Below, piece by piece: positions 24,201 to 29,902 of a stretch of DNA of 29,902 nt. Position 1 is the stretch's first letter. Each line of letters starts with the position of its first letter. This stretch comes from DATKKX01 sp035542775 (GTDB lineage: Bacteria; Planctomycetota; Phycisphaerae; UBA1845; UTPLA1), in the NCBI GenBank assembly GCA_035542775.1, contig DATKKX010000186.1, forward strand, positions 1-29,902, written 5' to 3'. The translations under genes and the position numbers were made by a program. The notes under the pieces are model-generated. The model was not told the DNA's origin, did not search any database, and worked only from the letters and a program-made list of their open reading frames with translations.

Positions 24201-25404
24201 CCCGCAGGGCTCGCTCGTCACGCTTGCGCTGGGTCATGTCCCTGGCAGTCGCGATCAGGAGCGGACCGTCAGCGGTCTCCTGCGCACGCAATCGTATCTC
24301 CACCGGGAAGGTGGAGCCGTCCTTTCTCCGGTAGAACGTTTCGACCGTCTCGTGCCCACTGTCGATGAGCGCCGCGATTGTGGCGGCGGTTGGATCCCTT
24401 GGCGCGATCGGATCAATGTCGTGCGGTCCCATGGCCAGCAGCTCATGGCGTGAATAGCCGAGGACCTTGCAGGTAGTGTCGTTCACATCCACGAAGCGCA
24501 TGGTCGTGCGATCCACCAGGAAGATCAGGTCAGCCGAGGTATCCAGGGCGGCGCGGAATCGCTGCAAATGTCGCTGCGCCCGTTGCATGGAGGCTTTGGC
24601 TCGGTCGGCGGCCTGCATTCCCACCAGCGCCTCTTCCCTGGCGGCGGCCAGAGCCGTCGCCCTGTTGGTTATGGCACGAGCACCGAAGCCCATCAGGGTC
24701 AGGCCCAGAATCCACAGCGCGGCATGGCCGTAAAGCAACGCCTCGCGATGCTCTTCCGCGCATGTCATCACGGAAGACATCGGCACCGCAAGACTGTGCC
24801 CGCCGCGCAAGTCACCGAGCTTGTAGCCTTGTTGGCCGTGGCAGTTCAGGCAGACCTGCTCGACGTACAGCGGACGGATCATCCGCATATAGGACTCATT
24901 CCCGATCTTCTCGATGGCGGCGACTTCCTTGACGCCCCCTTCTAAGCTCTCCAGGGCCCTTTGCTCCCAGGAATCCGCCGCGTTCTCCGGGCGAATCGGT
25001 TGAAGGCTGCAAAGGCGGTCGAAGGCGAGCTTCTGGGGGCCGCCAAGCTGGTGTGCCTGGCGAAGCATGTAGGCCGAGTTCACCAGGGTCAGACAACGTC
25101 CCGAAGGAGTCGTCACGTCTCGCTCAGGCAAACTCGCCAGGTACGGGTTGGGCGGATTGTCTTCCGTGGCTGGCACGTAGACGCCGCCCTCGCTCGAATT
25201 CCAATGGCGGAAGAGGTCGTCCATGTCGAACGCGGCCCGCGCCTGGGCCAGTGCAGCCTGCCGTGACTCGCGATCATGTTGCCGGGCCTCCCACCAGAGG
25301 GATGCGGCAATCGCCGCTGTCCACGCGATGGCCAGGGCCAGCGCGTACCCGCGAATCCACATCGGCCCGGGTGTCTTCTCGCTGTCAACGCGGCAGCCCG
25401 GCAT
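21259..25404 (-). CDS. Hybrid sensor histidine kinase: haem c-type sensor, four PAS, kinase, receiver
   Basis: This 1381-residue membrane sensor has a transmembrane helix at about 18-38 and an extracytoplasmic DUF3365/Tll0287-like region ending VCLNCHGQQGYKLGDLRGG, with the CxxCH haem-attachment motif at 185-189. A second transmembrane helix is near 222-242. Four PAS domains follow (about 282-395, 403-525, 527-645, 650-775), three of them ending in ITERK-type linkers. The DHp domain has phosphoacceptor His821 in ANMSHEIRTPMSAILG. A cysteine-rich insertion (Cys843, 844, 847, 853) sits between its helices. The ATPase (N box NLIGNAIKF, DTGVGL, GGTGLGL) contains a 45-residue Pro/Gly-rich loop. 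The receiver domain has Asp1188 in LVLMDMQMPGMDG. The C-terminal helical region (about 1300-1370) resembles HPt but lacks the histidine. Start 25404 has GAGGGGA 7 bases upstream. A redox or gas ligand is likely but inferred. Confidence 0.94.
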   Translation of the reverse strand: MPGCRVDSEKTPGPMWIRGYALALAIAWTAAIAASLWWEARQHDRESRQAALAQARAAFDMDDLFRHWNSSEGGVYVPATEDNPPNPYLASLPERDVTTPSGRCLTLVNSAYMLRQAHQLGGPQKLAFDRLCSLQPIRPENAADSWEQRALESLEGGVKEVAAIEKIGNESYMRMIRPLYVEQVCLNCHGQQGYKLGDLRGGHSLAVPMSSVMTCAEEHREALLYGHAALWILGLTLMGFGARAITNRATALAAAREEALVGMQAADRAKASMQRAQRHLQRFRAALDTSADLIFLVDRTTMRFVDVNDTTCKVLGYSRHELLAMGPHDIDPIAPRDPTAATIAALIDSGHETVETFYRRKDGSTFPVEIRLRAQETADGPLLIATARDMTQRKRDERALRESEELFRSITTRALDAIIMMDHEGRLSYWNESAERIFGYSWDEVRGRNLHTLLAPPQYREGYEKGVDRFCATGEGPALGKTAALTALRKSGEEFPVELSVSGIMLSGQRYAVGILRDVSERKRAEDELKAAHAFLQKVIDSIPSPVYYKDGQGRYLGCNVAFEHLLNRPRAEIIGKTIFDFWPPDMAQLHAEQATRALQGAGHQSYEAAIPLPDGTMGDAIFIKAAFLNPDGQVGGVVAVILDITERKRAEAQQRRLVRAIEAAADAVVLTDAYGLITNVNPAFTVVTGYTEEEAIGHQLLPLLNAGEGPALGREITEAAKAGKVWSGRRTNRRKDGTLYHAAVTVAPVAGENGEITGYVAIERDVSEDILREEQLRDNNAALCRSLEREKLISSELAAASAAAQAATRAKSEFLANMSHEIRTPMSAILGFADLLDESLTCCSECPRWSGCDERATNRQYVDTIRRNGRFLLDIINDILDLSKIEAGKLTTETIECAPCAIVSEVASLMSVRAQAKNLAIKIEYAGPVPERIQTDPMRLRQILINLIGNAIKFTDFGEVRLVTRFVPGSGTPTARRLAGPHREASPNTDDDSAIGPDGPGPSGLEFAHRPAPGPSLQFDVIDTGVGLKPEHLSKLFQPFTQADASMARRFGGTGLGLTISSRLAEMLGGQITVESEFGEGSTFRLTIAVGSVDGIKMIEPTSELVAAAAQTAPRPAQRKPVSSLGCRVLLAEDGPDNRQFISFVLRRAGADVVMVENGEQAVDAVLATMKPGTEAATPPFDLVLMDMQMPGMDGYEATLVLRNHGYTGPIVALTAHAMAGDRRRCLDAGCNDYAVKPISRHALVGVLERHLTGRWAPVNASRAEPDADTATATGHEGEHDQAVALLAELEARINSVRHAESAEPLQELTAVIRRLRQLGGAAEQHHVANLLARLTAGFDAANGLEKVSEELRKLANACQAACRFKPRNAHPSSTDEEHC

Positions 25405-25532
25405 GAGATGGTCCCCTCACGATCGGCCGCCCGCCGAACAGCCTGGCGCGTCACAAGAGCGCAGTCCGATACTGTCGGCGCGCAGCCCCGCGTCGTTAGG
25501 TCGGCAGTCCGGGACAGAGCCTTAAGTCTCGT

Positions 25533-26891
25533 CTAGAGTTCCGTGAATTTCACCGTGAAGTGCCTCAGCGCCGGCGGTTCCTCGGTGATCCGCAGGCCGC
25601 GAAGCGAGTGTCGGTTCTTGTGCAACTCGATTGCGGCCTCGGTCACGTAGTCAATGTGGCTCTGGGTGTAAACACGGCGGGGAATCGCCAGCCGGACCAA
25701 CTCCATGGGCGGTGGCGTCCGGCCGGGTCCGCCGAACATCACGCTGCCGATCTCCACGCTGCGGATGCCGCCGACGCGATACAGCCCGCACACGACGGCC
25801 TGACCCGGAAACTGCTCGGGGGGGATGTGCGGGCAGAATGACTTGGCATCGATGTAGATCGCATGGCCTCCCGGCGGCTCGACAATCTGAATGCCTGCAT
25901 CCAGGAGCTTCTGGCCGAGGTACTCAGTGCTGCGAATGCGGTATTGCAGGTAATCCTCGTGCAGCACTTCCTTGAATCCCTGAGCCATTGCCTCCAAGTC
26001 CCGACCGGCAAGACCGCCATAGGTGACATAACCTTCGGTCAGGATCAGGAGATTCGAGGCATCCTGGAACAACCGCTCGTCGCGGACCAGCAAGATGCCG
26101 CCGATGTTCACGATGCCGTCCTTCTTCGCGGAAATGGTGGCCCCGTCGACCAGATCGAACATCTCTCGGGCGATATCCGCCACCGGGCGGTTCTGCTGGC
26201 CGGGCTCGCGCATCTTGATGAACCAGGCATTCTCCGCGAAGCGGCAGGCGTCGAGGAAAAACGGCAGGCGGTACTTGTCGCAGACAGCCCGGACGGCCCG
26301 CAGGTTCTCCAGACTGACCGGTTGCCCGCCCCCGCTGTTGTTGGTGACCGTCACCATGACCACGGGGATGCGATTGGCGCCGACGCGGCGAATCAGGTCT
26401 TCCAGGGCCTGGACGTTCATGTTGCCCTTGAAGGGATGGCGGTTGCGTGGATCCTTGGCTTCGGGAATGGCCAGGTCGATGGCCTCAGCCCCGCTGTGCT
26501 CGACGTTGGCCCGGGTAGTGTCGAAATGGGCGTTGTTGGGAACGACCCTGCCCTTGCCGCCGAGAATCTCGAAAAGGATGCGTTCGCTGGCCCGCCCCTG
26601 ATGCGTGGGCAAGACGTGCTCAAAGCCGGTAATCCTGCTGATCTGCTCCTTGAAGCGATAGAACGACACCGCCCCCGCGTAGGATTCATCCGCCCGCATG
26701 ACGCCGGCCCATTGCTCGCTGCTCATGGCTCCGGTGCCGGAGTCGGTCAGGAGATCGATCAGCACGTTGGCGGCCTTGATCAAGAACACGTTAAAGAACG
26801 CCTCTCGGAGGATCGTCTCACGTTGCTCGGGCGTGGTCATCTCGATGGGTTCCACGACTTTGATCTTGAATGGCTCAATGATGGTCTTCAC
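25533..26891 (-). CDS. tnaA: Tryptophanase (beta-eliminating lyase family)
   Basis: This PLP enzyme splits L-tryptophan to indole, pyruvate and ammonia. The 452-residue protein matches the tryptophanase/tyrosine phenol-lyase family: EPFKIKVVEPIEMTT at the start, LPTHQGRASERILF, VTNNSGGGQPVSLENLRAV, FLDACRFAENAWFIK and the PLP lysine in SAKKDGIVNIGG (Lys257). Two features favour tryptophanase over tyrosine phenol-lyase. The C-terminal motif is LRHFTVKF (His444), where the lyase for tyrosine has Phe. The GIRSVEIGS segment has Ile where the tyrosine enzyme has its phenol-binding Arg. Start GTG 26891 follows GGGGA at 7-base spacing and lies 13 bases after the yraN stop; an ATG at 26927 would overlap yraN. 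No tnaC leader or permease is seen. Its position after yraN suggests cotranscription with the ribosomal cluster. Confidence 0.92.
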   Translation of the reverse strand: MKTIIEPFKIKVVEPIEMTTPEQRETILREAFFNVFLIKAANVLIDLLTDSGTGAMSSEQWAGVMRADESYAGAVSFYRFKEQISRITGFEHVLPTHQGRASERILFEILGGKGRVVPNNAHFDTTRANVEHSGAEAIDLAIPEAKDPRNRHPFKGNMNVQALEDLIRRVGANRIPVVMVTVTNNSGGGQPVSLENLRAVRAVCDKYRLPFFLDACRFAENAWFIKMREPGQQNRPVADIAREMFDLVDGATISAKKDGIVNIGGILLVRDERLFQDASNLLILTEGYVTYGGLAGRDLEAMAQGFKEVLHEDYLQYRIRSTEYLGQKLLDAGIQIVEPPGGHAIYIDAKSFCPHIPPEQFPGQAVVCGLYRVGGIRSVEIGSVMFGGPGRTPPPMELVRLAIPRRVYTQSHIDYVTEAAIELHKNRHSLRGLRITEEPPALRHFTVKFTEL

Positions 26892-26904
26892 CGGTGGTTC
26901 CCCG

Positions 26905-27279
26905 TCAAAAGGATGGCAGGAAGGCATCGCGGATATGCCGCACGTTCGCCTCCCCGGTTTCCGGTATTATCACGCTGACGGCGTCAAAGCGGTAGGCGCA
27001 ATCGGGCCAGCGGTGGCGGGCCAACCAGATTCTCGCGGCTTCCTCAAGGCGTCGTTGCTTGCGGGGCGTGATGTTCGCTTCCGGATCAGCCGGGGCATCA
27101 TCAGATCGCGTCTTGACCTCCACGAAGACGATGCAGTCCGCCTCGCGGCAGATGAGGTCGATCTCGCCCGCCGGGCAGCCGAAATTGCGTGCCAGGACGC
27201 GGTAGCCCTGGCTTTTGAGAAATCGGCAGGCGGCCAACTCGCCGGCCTTGCCCAACTCTTGCTCTTTGCTAGAACTCAC
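26905..27279 (-). CDS. yraN: YraN family (UPF0102) endonuclease-like protein
   Basis: This 124-residue protein belongs to UPF0102, a family with a Holliday-junction-resolvase/restriction-endonuclease-like fold whose cellular role is not established. The family pattern is complete: ELGKAGELAACRFLKSQGY, VLARNFGCPAGEIDLICREADCIVFVEVKTRS, then ITPRKQRRLEEAARIWLA and YRFDAVSVI. The GEIDLI and FVEVKTR segments carry the predicted Asp, Glu and Lys of the nuclease-type site. The start is GTG 27279 without a clear Shine-Dalgarno site. It follows rplS by 130 bases; in many bacteria rnhB lies between them, but that gap holds no gene here. The tryptophanase gene follows after 13 bases. Confidence 0.93.
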   Translation of the reverse strand: MSSSKEQELGKAGELAACRFLKSQGYRVLARNFGCPAGEIDLICREADCIVFVEVKTRSDDAPADPEANITPRKQRRLEEAARIWLARHRWPDCAYRFDAVSVIIPETGEANVRHIRDAFLPSF

Positions 27280-27409
27280 GAACCATGCCCGCGAACTGAT
27301 CGATCCCCCAGACCATAGTGACGACCCGCCACCGTCGCCTCACACATGCAGGGGCAGGTTCCGCTCGGCCTGAGAATCGGATGAGGACAGACCACAGGAG
27401 CACGAGGCG

Positions 27410-27871
27410 TCAGACGGTCGCAGCCACTTCCGCCTTGGCGGGTGCGACACTGGTTTTCGTAGTCGACGGGATGCTCCCATCGGGCGCAGCGCCTTCGCCG
27501 GCCGCCGCCCTGGCCGCGGCAGCAATACGCCGCTCGCGGAGTTTGCGGGCCTTCCCGACGCGCTCGCGGAGGAAATACAGCTTGCCACGGCGGACCTTTC
27601 CGCGGCGCTGGACTTCGACACTGACGATCCTCGGCGATTGGAGCGGGAAAACCCGTTCGACGCCCTCGTTGGCGACGATTCGCCGGACGGTGAAGGTTTC
27701 GTTCATCCCCTTGCCTCGCCGCCCGATCACCACGCCAATAAAAGGCTGGATGCGTTCCTTGGAGCCCTCGATGATCCTCACGCCGACGGATACCGTGTCG
27801 CCCACATCGAACTTGGGGGTTTCTTTCTTGTGACGGGCCGCCTCGACGCTTTCAATAAACTTGTTTCGCAT
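27410..27871 (-). CDS. rplS: 50S ribosomal protein L19
   Basis: L19 is a structural protein of the large subunit at the interface with the 30S subunit. The 153-residue product has the family sequence throughout: PKFDVGDTVSVGVRIIEGSKERIQPFIGVVI, GRRGKGMNETFTVRRIVANEGVERVFPLQSP and VEVQRRGKVRRGKLYFLRERVGKARKLRERR. After about residue 116 it has a tail of some 35 residues rich in Ala, Pro and Ser, longer than standard L19 (about 115 residues). ATG 27871 has GGAG 8 bases upstream. It lies 107 bases downstream of trmD on the same strand, as is usual. Confidence 0.97.
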   Translation of the reverse strand: MRNKFIESVEAARHKKETPKFDVGDTVSVGVRIIEGSKERIQPFIGVVIGRRGKGMNETFTVRRIVANEGVERVFPLQSPRIVSVEVQRRGKVRRGKLYFLRERVGKARKLRERRIAAAARAAAGEGAAPDGSIPSTTKTSVAPAKAEVAATV

Positions 27872-27978
27872 GACTGTGTCTCCAGGGTCGCAATCACTGA
27901 TCTCGGCGAGCCTCGTTTCACTCCTGCCAAGCTCCGCTCACCGCGAAGGCTCTCACGAACGAATTCGTCATCCCAGCG

Positions 27979-28719
27979 CTAAGGCTTCTTCGGCAACAAA
28001 TCCGGTCGGCGCTGGGCGGTTCGCAATCTCGCTTGCTCTTTTCGCCAGGCCCGGATCTTCGCGTGGTCGCCGCTCAGCAGAATCTCCGGTACTTCCATTC
28101 CTCGAAATACACGCGGCCGCGTGTACTGCGGGTACTCCAGGTACGCCGCGTGGTCCATCGCGTCGTCGGGCCCCTCCACCTCCGGCGCCCTGGGCGATGA
28201 TATCGAAAACGAATCGCCCGATGCCGCCTCAGGATTGCCCAAGGCGCCCGGAATCAAGCGAACCACCGCATCCACCAGCACCATGGCCGCCGCTTCCCCG
28301 CCGGAGAGCACGTAATCGCCTATGGAAATCTCCCGCGGCGACAGGCCCAGGCAGATGCGCTCGTCGAAGCCCTCGTAGTGCCCGGCGATCACGATCAGCC
28401 GGCGGCGAGCAGCCAAGTCCTCAACGATCCCCTGGTTCAACCGCTCTCCCTGCGGTGTCAGCAGGATCAGTGTCGATTCTCCTTCCTCGAGTTTCTCTAT
28501 CGCCTCTACCGCGTCGAACACCGGCTGGCACATCATAACCATGCCGGCGCCCCCGCCGAACGGCCGATCATCCACTGTCTGGTGCCGGCCGCTTGCATAA
28601 TCCCGAATGTTGTGACACTGGATTGTCACGAGGCCCGCGTTCCGCGCCCGCCCCAGTATGCTCGCCGCGAAAAACGGCTCGCAGACTTCCGGGAACAGCG
28701 TCAGGACGTCGATCCGCAT
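27979..28719 (-). CDS. trmD: tRNA (guanine-N1)-methyltransferase
   Basis: TrmD methylates G37 next to the anticodon using S-adenosylmethionine, preventing +1 frameshifts. The 246-residue SPOUT enzyme shows RIDVLTLFPEV at the start and HQTVDDRPFGGGAGMVM. The knot blocks IAGHYEGFDERI and EISIGDYVLSGGEAAAMV follow, then RLIPGALGNPEAA. The C-terminal domain has LEYPQYTRPRVFRGMEVPEILLSGDHA. Between DSFS and LEYPQYTRP, the flexible lid that orders on tRNA binding, there is an extra acidic/Pro stretch of about 15 residues. ATG 28719 has no clear Shine-Dalgarno site. It follows rpsP by 46 bases, with no rimM between them. Confidence 0.97.
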   Translation of the reverse strand: MRIDVLTLFPEVCEPFFAASILGRARNAGLVTIQCHNIRDYASGRHQTVDDRPFGGGAGMVMMCQPVFDAVEAIEKLEEGESTLILLTPQGERLNQGIVEDLAARRRLIVIAGHYEGFDERICLGLSPREISIGDYVLSGGEAAAMVLVDAVVRLIPGALGNPEAASGDSFSISSPRAPEVEGPDDAMDHAAYLEYPQYTRPRVFRGMEVPEILLSGDHAKIRAWRKEQARLRTAQRRPDLLPKKP

Positions 28720-28765
28720 GACCAGCTTTATCGAGGCGCCGCTCTCGCGGTCGGGCCGCCAAAGC

Positions 28766-29029
28766 CTACGACTTTCCTTTCACTGAAATCCCGTTCTTCT
28801 TCAGCAGCTCTCGGACCGTGGGCGTGATCTTGGCGCCCGTGTTCAGCCAGTATTGGATCCGCTCCTTTTTCAGCCGGACCTGCTTGCCGGGATCTTTCTC
28901 AAGCGGATTAAGCGATCCTAATTCCTCTATAAAACGACCGGTCGGGGCAAACCTTGAATCCGAAGCTCGCAACCGGAAGGATGCCCTGTTCCGGCGACCG
29001 CATCGTACCAGTCGCAATGAAACCGCCAT
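28766..29029 (-). CDS. rpsP: 30S ribosomal protein S16
   Basis: S16 is an assembly protein of the small subunit body. The 87-residue product matches the family: VSLRLVRCGRRNRASFRLRASDSRFAPTG (usual VKIRLxRxGxKxxPFYRIVVADSRxxRDG), then GRFIEELGSLNPLEK and RIQYWLNTGAKITPTVRELLKKNGI. ATG 29029 has GAGG 5 bases upstream. It is the first gene of the minus-strand cluster with trmD, rplS, yraN and tnaA. A promoter candidate lies at 29116-29143. A GC-rich stem (GCCCGG/CCGGGC) lies in the leader between promoter and start. Confidence 0.96.
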   Translation of the reverse strand: MAVSLRLVRCGRRNRASFRLRASDSRFAPTGRFIEELGSLNPLEKDPGKQVRLKKERIQYWLNTGAKITPTVRELLKKNGISVKGKS

Positions 29030-29115
29030 AGATTCCTCAAAAGCCTTTCACAGGATCAAGCGGCCCAAGGCCGCCCGGAACGACTTCCGCCGGGCGCGGC
29101 CGCAAAGAACCCCTT

Positions 29116-29143
29116 ATGATAGCCATTTCCAAATGAAACGCAA
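29116..29143 (-). promoter_or_regulatory. Candidate sigma-70-type promoter of the rpsP cluster
   Basis: On the minus strand, TTGCGT (29143-29138), 16 bases, then TATCAT (29121-29116). The -10 matches the consensus at 5 of 6 positions; the -35 matches only 3. It would give a leader of about 80 bases before the rpsP ATG. Confidence 0.4.
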
Positions 29144-29293
29144 CCATGCGCTGTTTCCTGTTGCGAGAAGGGCCGCAAGACGGGGTCGCGGCGGCCGTCA
29201 GGGATGACGGCCATTGTTTTGAATGCTCGCCGCCTGTAGCAGATCGAGGGCCAGGGCCGGGTTATCCAGGGTGATGAGCGCAGGAAGCAGCGA

Positions 29294-29311
29294 ACGGCTC
29301 GCGGGAGCCGT
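29294..29311. repeat. Perfect 7-bp hairpin followed by T-rich tract
   Basis: ACGGCTC, loop GCGG, GAGCCGT. On the plus strand it is followed by AACTTGTTAATTTTT, so it could end a plus-strand transcript, although no plus-strand gene precedes it. On the minus strand it lies about 150 bases upstream of the rpsP promoter candidate. Confidence 0.4.
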
Positions 29312-29488
29312 AACTTGTTAATTTTTAGACGGTTAGAGTATGTCAGGGTTTCCATTTGCCTTCAGACGGCAGACCCGTCGGTACCAGCTCTTTCGCGCAA
29401 GGCTGTAAACGCTGCCTATCAGATGTGGTCCACTAATGTGCCATGCTGGCAGCAGGCCTGCCTTGTAAGAATTGTCGGGAGGCGCCAG

Positions 29489-29540
29489 GGGTGGATTGCA
29501 GAGCGAGCGGTATATGCGGGGCCACGCTGACAGTCCACCC
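29489..29540. repeat. Strong inverted repeat, possible structured RNA
   Basis: GGGTGGATTG (29489-29498) pairs with CAGTCCACCC (29531-29540) over 10 bp with one G-T wobble. Two more G-C pairs lie outside beyond an A-A mismatch and a bulge. The 32-base loop contains AGCG/CGCT, which can extend the structure. It sits in DNA without a recognised gene. Whether it is transcribed is unknown. Confidence 0.4.
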
Positions 29541-29902
29541 AGGCTTGAAAGCTCATACCTGCTCACTTCGGCAAATCTTGTCAAAGGGGGCCGCTGAATC
29601 ATGACGGCTCCTAACGGTTCGCCTGGCTCAAGCGAATGGGTGCTGCGGGCTGGGACGGTCGTCGGGGATGCGACAGACGGCGGCATCTCGCAGATGTCCG
29701 TGCTGCGCTGCGAACTGATCAGGTCTCACCATGTACCGTGGTTTTGGCAAGCATCCTGGCACGATGTTCTTGGGCGGCAAGCGACAATTGGCTGCCGTGC
29801 AGTTCACTCGCTGACTCGCCGGCGGTGACGCGGATCCGACGAGCTTTTCCAACGGCACTGGGGCCGCAACGCAGCGATTTCCGGCCTCCGTTCGGCCGAT
29901 TG

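Larger units (their letters stand above)
29144..29902. other. Terminal region with no recognised gene
   Basis: About 760 bases upstream of the rpsP promoter candidate. Reading frames on both strands are short (up to about 117 codons) and none shows a known domain. The frame at 29601-29828 (+, 75 codons, starts MTAPNGSPGSS) has a purine-rich GGGGG upstream but no recognisable homology. No tRNA T-arm, RNase P, tmRNA or SRP RNA signature was seen. The region does hold two clear inverted repeats, listed separately. The ffh gene, often next to rpsP, is not present within the window. Confidence 0.5.

Noticed and set aside
25533..26891. Tyrosine phenol-lyase rather than tryptophanase.
   Set aside because: The substrate-determining positions (His444 in LRHFTVKF and Ile in IRSVEIGS) match tryptophanase, although other stretches such as TYGGLAGRDLEAMA resemble the tyrosine enzyme.
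29333..29686. A 117-codon minus-strand frame that might be a small gene.
   Set aside because: No recognisable domain, no ribosome site, and mixed composition; it covers the hairpin-rich region and looks like a chance frame.

Overview
The window is GC-rich bacterial chromosome with mostly housekeeping content. It carries 20 supported protein genes, the first cut by the left edge. No rRNA, tRNA, CRISPR array, integrase or transposase was seen. The gene mix (DUF4091 secreted protein, bifunctional nuclease, ARA1-like GHMP kinase homologue, haem c/PAS hybrid histidine kinase, secreted serpin, many starts without a clear Shine-Dalgarno site) suggests a member of the Planctomycetota, perhaps a Phycisphaerae-like lineage. 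That placement is an inference from gene content, not a phylogeny.

Layout. Positions 2-4976 (+): the 3' part of truA, a GT4 glycosyltransferase, and a large exported DUF4091 protein with a C-terminal family-9-like carbohydrate-binding region. Positions 10269-5044 (-): valS, a bifunctional nuclease gene and an ARA1/galactokinase-like protein whose catalytic motifs are eroded. Positions 15081-10649 (-): purM, lysC, a membrane-anchored staphylococcal-type nuclease and a TlpA/ResA-like thioredoxin lipoprotein, closed by a hairpin terminator. Positions 15255-17333 (+): an L,D-transpeptidase and a secreted inhibitory-type serpin with predicted P1-P1' Arg-Ser. Positions 25404-17532 (-): a 1381-residue hybrid sensor kinase, then cheA-cheW with a U-tract terminator. 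Positions 29029-25533 (-): rpsP-trmD-rplS-yraN-tnaA, a reduced version of the usual rpsP-rimM-trmD-rplS-rnhB-yraN cluster, with tryptophanase joined to its end. The last 870 bases hold no recognisable gene but do hold a candidate rpsP promoter and strong inverted repeats.

How the genes work together: translation and RNA modification (truA, valS, rpsP, trmD, rplS), purine and aspartate-family synthesis (purM, lysC), envelope and export functions (L,D-transpeptidase, TlpA-like protein, nuclease, serpin, DUF4091 protein) and signalling (hybrid kinase, CheA/CheW).

There is no clear new multi-gene defence or mobile system. The most unusual items are the degenerate GHMP kinase, the kinase with a c-type haem motif plus a cysteine cluster inside its phosphoacceptor domain, the Arg-Ser serpin, and two small intergenic repeat families: a GTCGGCC/GGCCGAC palindrome and a GGCTGAY heptamer array. 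One copy of the heptamer array lies between the Shine-Dalgarno site and the start codon of lysC.
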